Assembly: GCA_024638765.1 (NCBI GenBank)
Contig: JAHEJT010000031.1
Coordinates: 2,634 to 36,637 of the forward strand
Direction of reading: 5' to 3'
DNA from: Verrucomicrobiales bacterium
GTDB lineage: Bacteria > Verrucomicrobiota > Verrucomicrobiia > Verrucomicrobiales > DEV007
Length of the DNA: 34,004 nucleotides
The notes beneath the pieces are model-generated. The model was not told where the DNA came from. It worked only from the letters and a program-made list of their open reading frames with translations, and did not search any database. This document shows positions 30,596 to 34,004 of the stretch, one piece after another; within the stretch, counting starts at the first letter, position 1, and every line of letters starts with the position of its first letter. Position numbers and translations under genes: made by a program.

Positions 30596-31219
30596 TTTTT
30601 TAACCGCAGATAACGCAGATGAACGCAGATATTTCTTTCTCAACCACACTGCCACGGCGCGCAACTCGCGGAGCGCCGAATTGCAGCCTGAAAGCAAGAT
30701 GCAGAGCGCGGACCGAAGAGACGGGATAAATCGCGACAACGGAGCGAGGTAGCTATCGCGAATGCGATAGCCTTACGCAGAGGACACAGAGTTTTTTTGA
30801 TGCCTGAAGATGATTACATTCACAAGGAATTGAGCGGATAGATAATCGGCTGCGCCATGGCGGTTCATAATGAACTTAAACCAGGGCTCGATGAGAAAAT
30901 ATATGAAAATGCGTTGGTCTTCGAACTGACTTCTAACGGCCATAAGGTGGAGCAACAGCGATCTCATCCTGTCTATTACCGGGACACACAAATCGGAAAA
31001 CTAATCCCTGATCTGATCGTCGATGAGAAAGTAATCGTTGATCCCAAAGTGGTGTCTACTTTCAATGAAACACACCACGCACAGATGCTCGGATATCTCA
31101 CCATCACCGGGCTCGAACTCGCCATACTTCTAAATTTCAAGCACGCCAAGCTCCAGATGAAACGTGTCGTTAAAAAGAATTAATATCTGCGTTCATCTGC
31201 GTTATCTGCGGTCAAAAAA
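30596..31219. repeat. Cassette bounded by 38-bp inverted repeats around the GxxExxY gene
   Basis: The left arm, 30596-30633, reads TTTTTTAACCGCAGATAACG then CAGATGAACGCAGATATT. The right arm, 31182-31219, is its reverse complement with 37 of 38 matches. The 548 bp between hold the GxxExxY gene only. The right arm overlaps the last base pairs of the gene's stop codon. The arms belong to the dispersed TCTGCGTTCATCTGCG repeat family. Confidence 0.8.
30800..31183 (+). pseudogene. GxxExxY protein gene (PDDEXK_3-type) with in-frame TAG
   Basis: From ATG 30800 the frame reads MPEDDYIHKELSG, then TAG at 30839-30841, then IIGCAMAVHNELKPGLDEKIYENAL and on to 31183. The family normally reads ...LSGKIIGCAMEVHxxLGPGLxExxYExAL, so the stop replaces one residue, probably lysine (AAG to TAG), and no frameshift is needed. 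The rest (127 sense codons in total) is intact, including PDLIVDEKVIVDPK, the likely D...(D/E)xK nuclease-like core, with DPK for the usual ELK. Re-initiation at ATG 30857 would give 108 aa lacking the first helix. GC content (about 44%) is lower than in neighbours. Confidence 0.8.
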
Positions 31220-31290
31220 AATTTCATCCGTGGTCTCTGTGTCCTCTGTGCCCTCTGTGGTTAAGAATAAATAACCTCTAAAATCTCTGC
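31220..31290 (+). repeat. Dispersed GTCTCTGTGTCCTCTGTG-type repeats, cluster after GxxExxY
   Basis: Successive units TGGTCTCTGTGTCCTCTGTG, CCCTCTGTGGTTAAGAAT and ATCTCTGCGGTTA continue the repeat family of the right arm up to the 3' end of the next, minus-strand, gene. Confidence 0.7.
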
Positions 31291-31307
31291 GGTTACACTG
31301 GCGGGCG

Positions 31308-31754
31308 TCAGGAGTTCGATTTAAGCGCGCCCTGAATCGCCTCGAGGAGGCCGTCGGGATCGTCGGTGCCGAGCCCGAAACGCTTTCCGTTTTTCAGCGT
31401 GATGACGAGGATGTCGAATCCGGAGACATTGTAGAGCCAGCCGAATCCAGTGAATCGGATGCCCCATCCGTTCCACCAATGACTCCTGCTGCGATCCGCG
31501 GATTCGATCGTGGAGAGCGGGCGGATCCAGTGGAAAAGGCCGGGACCGAAGTGCCAGCAAATGGTGTCCGGCGTGATCCGGATGGTGAGCGAGCTGAAGA
31601 GCCACGCGGTTACGACCAGGATCGCGGCGACGATGCCGAGCGGCCAGTAGGGCTGGCCGGCAAGGACGGTGGCGATAGCGACGGCTACGACTGCGCCGAT
31701 CATGACAGCCAAGATCAGAGTGGCGCGCTGGGTATGTGAATATGCGTTCTGCAT
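31308..31754 (-). CDS. Membrane protein with two helices and PH-like domain, unknown
   Basis: 148 aa. Residues ~12-32 and ~36-55 are membrane helices (ATLILAVMIGAVVAVAIATV; LGIVAAILVVTAWLFSSL). The remaining ~90 residues resemble a bacterial PH-like strand pattern: TIRITPDTICWHFGPGLFHW, then the double-Trp segment SHWWNGWGIRFTGFGWLYNV and DILVITLKNGKRFGLGTDDP. No function can be given. It is convergent with the GxxExxY cassette. Confidence 0.65.
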   Translation of the reverse strand: MQNAYSHTQRATLILAVMIGAVVAVAIATVLAGQPYWPLGIVAAILVVTAWLFSSLTIRITPDTICWHFGPGLFHWIRPLSTIESADRSRSHWWNGWGIRFTGFGWLYNVSGFDILVITLKNGKRFGLGTDDPDGLLEAIQGALKSNS

Positions 31755-31880
31755 GGCGGTGTGGCGGGCGGGTTTTACCTGCTGCAGTCACCAGTAACGC
31801 CGCACGCGCATGGAGGCGATTACAATCCGGGCCTTTTTTATAAGGGCCTCCCCTACTGTTACGACTGCGACGCCTGCTCA

Positions 31881-31932
31881 ATAGTATATACTATGCTATA
31901 CACTATAGTATATAGTATCGTATATACTATAC
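31881..31932. repeat. Cluster of overlapping TATAC/GTATA palindromes
   Basis: A 52-bp stretch of almost only A and T in GC-rich surroundings. It starts with the perfect 14-bp palindrome ATAGTATATACTAT, continues with CTATACACTATAGTATATAG, and ends with CGTATA-TAC-TATACG, a perfect 6-bp inverted pair. It can extrude cruciforms or bind a dimeric protein repeatedly. No known operator is recognised. Confidence 0.8.
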
Positions 31933-31998
31933 GAGGCGGCCTTCTCGACTACGGACTCTTCCAACCTTCCACCTCTCCAGCATCCCGCCTTTGCATTT

Positions 31999-32153
31999 CT
32001 GTCATCCCGAGCGCAGTCGAGGGATCTCACGCATGAAATTTGGGTGGTCTAACGCTAGACAATGTTTGCCTCGTCCTGGACGGTGCATGGATAAATCAGC
32101 TCAGAGGGCCTTGGGCGGTTCGTGGGATCCCTCGACTGCGCTCGGGATGACAG
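31999..32153. repeat. 155-bp element with perfect 28-bp terminal inverted repeats
   Basis: The left arm 31999-32026 (CTGTCATCCCGAGCGCAGTC, then GAGGGATC) matches the right arm 32126-32153 perfectly in inverted orientation; the match continues inward with one mismatch. The ~100-bp centre has no ORF. TCATCCCGAGCGCAGTCGAG is a repeat widespread in several phyla (from memory). It looks like a MITE-like non-autonomous element. Confidence 0.85.
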
Positions 32154-32180
32154 ATCGTAATGTCTTTCGCTTCCAACCTC

Positions 32181-34004
32181 CTACGGCGCCTTCGGCGCCC
32201 CCACCTTCACCAACGCCTCGCACCAGTGATCCACCGCGATCCCCTCGCTCCGAAGGCTGGCGGTGAACACCCTCACCCCCGGACCTTTCCCTTCCGTAAC
32301 TACGAGCGGGACTCTGACCGCTCCGGTCTCGCGCGGGCCGAGGGTCAGCGGTTCTAAATCTCCCCCCACCGCCAGTCCCTCCGCCTCATTCACATTCACT
32401 TCAAAGGTGCGCTCTTTCTGCGAGTGATTCCAGATCCGCAGCTCCACTTCGATGCGCTGCCCTACTTTTGCCTCGGTCCCGTAGGGATAAAACCAGGCCC
32501 ATTGCTCGTCGATTCCGTAATTCACATCGTCCCACGGCAGCATTTCTTGCAATACCGCCGCCCGCGCCCGGTATTTCTCTTCGATCCCGTCCAATTCCGC
32601 CTCCGTGAACCGGAACAGGTGCGGGATGTGCTCGTTCACCAACCATGATCCCTCCGGAAGTGCGCGCACTTTCTCCAGGCAGAGGAGATAACCCGTGTCC
32701 TCCCGCATCAGGTTGCGATTCATGAGACAGTAATCATCGATCCCCGAGGGTGAAAATGCATCCCCAATGAAGAATACGGGCGCATGCCCCGGTTTCTCCA
32801 CGAGCAGGCCGCCATGATTGTAGATTTGACCGGGAAAGAATTCGCAGGTGAACGCGAACTCGCGCCATTGCATTTTCTCGCCGTCCTTCTTTACCTCGAC
32901 CACGGCGACCGCATTCGCCGAGACGCCCGGCAGGAACCACGCCCCCGGCTTTTCGAGCACATCCGCGACCTCGGCCACGGCGTAAACAGGACATCCGAAG
33001 GCTTCCGCCGCGTCGCGCACCGCGCGCGAGTGATCGTTGTGCGTGTGCGTCACCCAGATCCCCTCGATCTTCTTCACCAGGCCGTCCTCGAGGATCTGTT
33101 GCAGCGTCTCGAGATTCTTGGTGCTCCCCACGTCCAGCACAAACCCGTGTCCGTCGTCCGAAACGAGGAGCTTGGTAGTCCCAATGTGGCGGCACCACTC
33201 GGGCAAGTCGACGTGTTCGGCATACGGCATCAGCTCGATGTCCGCGCCTTCGCCGAGCACCCGCGCGCCGCAGGTCCGCATCCGTTCACCTTTGAAGTAC
33301 CAGTGCAATGCGTTGGTCGACAGGTAATTCCGGTAGACTGCGCGCACCCGATCGATCGCCCGGGAAATGTCGCCGGCCGGATTGGTGATGAGCGGTCCCC
33401 GTGCAGGCACGATCAGGTCGGGTTTCTCTGCCGCCACTTTTTCGAGACTCGCGATCCAGGGCGCAAAGCGCGATCCGTACCCGTGATAGCCGCCCACTTT
33501 GGCATCGGGAATCGCGTCCTGAAAACTGTAGATATCGAAGACGCGCCCACCTTCCATGATAAGATCTCCCGCAAACGCGAGCTTCACGCCGTCGATCTCG
33601 ACGCAATAGGTGACCCCATCGCGCGTGTATCCCGGCGTCTCCATGACCCGAAACTCCAGGCCCTCCCACTCGAGGACATCACCGTCTTTGACGTAGCGGC
33701 CCACGGGCAGCGCGCGCAAAGGCACCTTGGTGACCTGCTGTTTGTAATAGTCGAAGCGTTCCTCCCACCACGCGTCCCAGAATTTTTCCGGCGCTTCTAG
33801 GGTCGGGCGCGATGCCTCCGGCGCCACTGCCTTGGTCGTGGACTCTCCCACCACAGCCCGCGCCGCCTCCACCAGGTCTCTCCGCGCGTGGGTCAGGAGC
33901 ACTTTCTCCGCCCGCGCCTCTCCGCCATAGACCGCCAGCGCATTATCGCCTCGCACGATCTCCGCAGAATTAATGACGCCTCTCTTGAAAGTCACTCCCC
34001 CCGG
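32181..34004 (-). CDS. Double metallo-beta-lactamase-fold protein with C-terminal beta domain, 5' end outside window
   Basis: At least 604 aa. The reading frame stays open through the right edge, and the first in-window start (GTG 33995) is not convincing, so the N-terminus is cut. The first MBL half has LTHARRD (35-40, for HxHxDH), TPGYT (120-124, for TPGHT) and FAGD (141-144), so its metal site is degenerate. The second half has an intact THTHNDH (316-322), FFIGDAFSPSG and NEHIPHLF. Residues ~510-600 (VGQRIEVELRIWNHSQKERT..., LGPRETGAVRVPLVV) form an Ig-like beta-sandwich. It is probably a metal-dependent hydrolase with a pseudo-domain; substrate unknown. Confidence 0.8.
   Translation of the reverse strand, partial: PGGVTFKRGVINSAEIVRGDNALAVYGGEARAEKVLLTHARRDLVEAARAVVGESTTKAVAPEASRPTLEAPEKFWDAWWEERFDYYKQQVTKVPLRALPVGRYVKDGDVLEWEGLEFRVMETPGYTRDGVTYCVEIDGVKLAFAGDLIMEGGRVFDIYSFQDAIPDAKVGGYHGYGSRFAPWIASLEKVAAEKPDLIVPARGPLITNPAGDISRAIDRVRAVYRNYLSTNALHWYFKGERMRTCGARVLGEGADIELMPYAEHVDLPEWCRHIGTTKLLVSDDGHGFVLDVGSTKNLETLQQILEDGLVKKIEGIWVTHTHNDHSRAVRDAAEAFGCPVYAVAEVADVLEKPGAWFLPGVSANAVAVVEVKKDGEKMQWREFAFTCEFFPGQIYNHGGLLVEKPGHAPVFFIGDAFSPSGIDDYCLMNRNLMREDTGYLLCLEKVRALPEGSWLVNEHIPHLFRFTEAELDGIEEKYRARAAVLQEMLPWDDVNYGIDEQWAWFYPYGTEAKVGQRIEVELRIWNHSQKERTFEVNVNEAEGLAVGGDLEPLTLGPRETGAVRVPLVVTEGKGPGVRVFTASLRSEGIAVDHWCEALVKVGAPKAP

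Larger units (their letters stand above)
31755..32180. other. Intergenic region with AT palindromes and a 155-bp inverted-repeat element
   Basis: This 426-bp gap lies between two minus-strand genes. It holds the TATAC palindrome cluster and the GTCATCCCGAG inverted-repeat element, listed separately. Open frames across it are translations of these repeats. No gene is supported. Confidence 0.7.

Noticed and set aside
31761-32036. 91-aa ORF containing a repeated Ile-Val-Tyr-Thr segment
   Set aside because: It is a translation of the TATAC palindrome array and part of the inverted-repeat element; it is not protein-like.

Overview
The window looks like a chromosomal segment of a GC-rich, Gram-negative bacterium of the Planctomycetota-Verrucomicrobiota group, most likely Verrucomicrobiota. 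This is inferred from gene content: a secreted protein with a VPEP/hydrophobic/poly-Arg PEP-CTERM tail, a remnant of a second such tail, a periplasmic sulfatase, an NHS-type nucleoside symporter, Gfo/Idh/MocA and double metallo-beta-lactamase proteins, the small 'four helix bundle' and 'GxxExxY' families, and very many short palindromic intergenic repeats. No taxonomic marker was aligned, so the phylum is an inference.

Layout. 1-770: tRNA-Arg(TCT) with its own promoter, followed by a duplicated tRNA 3' end that looks like an integration scar. 771-5260: a PEP-CTERM protein with a formylglycine-generating-enzyme-like fold, a cluster of 20-bp repeats, a lone asparagine-synthetase-type PP-loop protein, a PEP-CTERM tail remnant, a VTT/DedA-like membrane protein and an unknown 136-aa protein. 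5450-13476: signalling block with a cyclic-nucleotide-binding-domain histidine kinase, a SAM methyltransferase, then a minus-strand pair consisting of a six-PAS HisKA_2/HWE-like kinase and a REC-PAS-PAS-HK-REC hybrid kinase. 13629-17225: housekeeping and envelope genes (rlmH, glycyl-tRNA synthetase, an OmpA-domain protein, a small membrane protein). 17492-21192: a GH13_18-type sugar phosphorylase, then an ECF sigma factor, its anti-sigma factor and a small secreted protein.

21346-34004: a carbohydrate-oriented accessory region with a sulfatase, ROK kinase, UPF0309-type SIS protein, MetE-like zinc protein, UlaG-like MBL hydrolase, NHS-family transporter, Gfo/Idh/MocA oxidoreductase, a PH-like membrane protein and an edge-truncated double-MBL protein. 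The ROK, SIS, MetE-like, MBL, transporter and oxidoreductase genes are all on the plus strand and may form one uptake and catabolic module, though repeats separate nearly all of them.

The most distinctive property is the repeat landscape. At least eight elements of about 57-79 bp begin with GTAGC (or a one-base variant) and end with GCTAC (or a variant). They belong to four sequence families but share ends, which matches the GTAG head of REP elements moved by RAYT (TnpA_REP) transposases; no such transposase lies in the window. Two small accessory genes are each enclosed by inverted repeats: the four-helix-bundle gene by a perfect 17-bp pair, and the GxxExxY gene by a 38-bp pair (37/38). In the first case the repeats also form the end of the upstream gene and the start codon of the downstream gene. 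Related repeats sit immediately ahead of several start codons, and two diverged copies of another repeat lie in-frame inside the MetE-like gene. No CRISPR array, rRNA or intact insertion sequence was seen.
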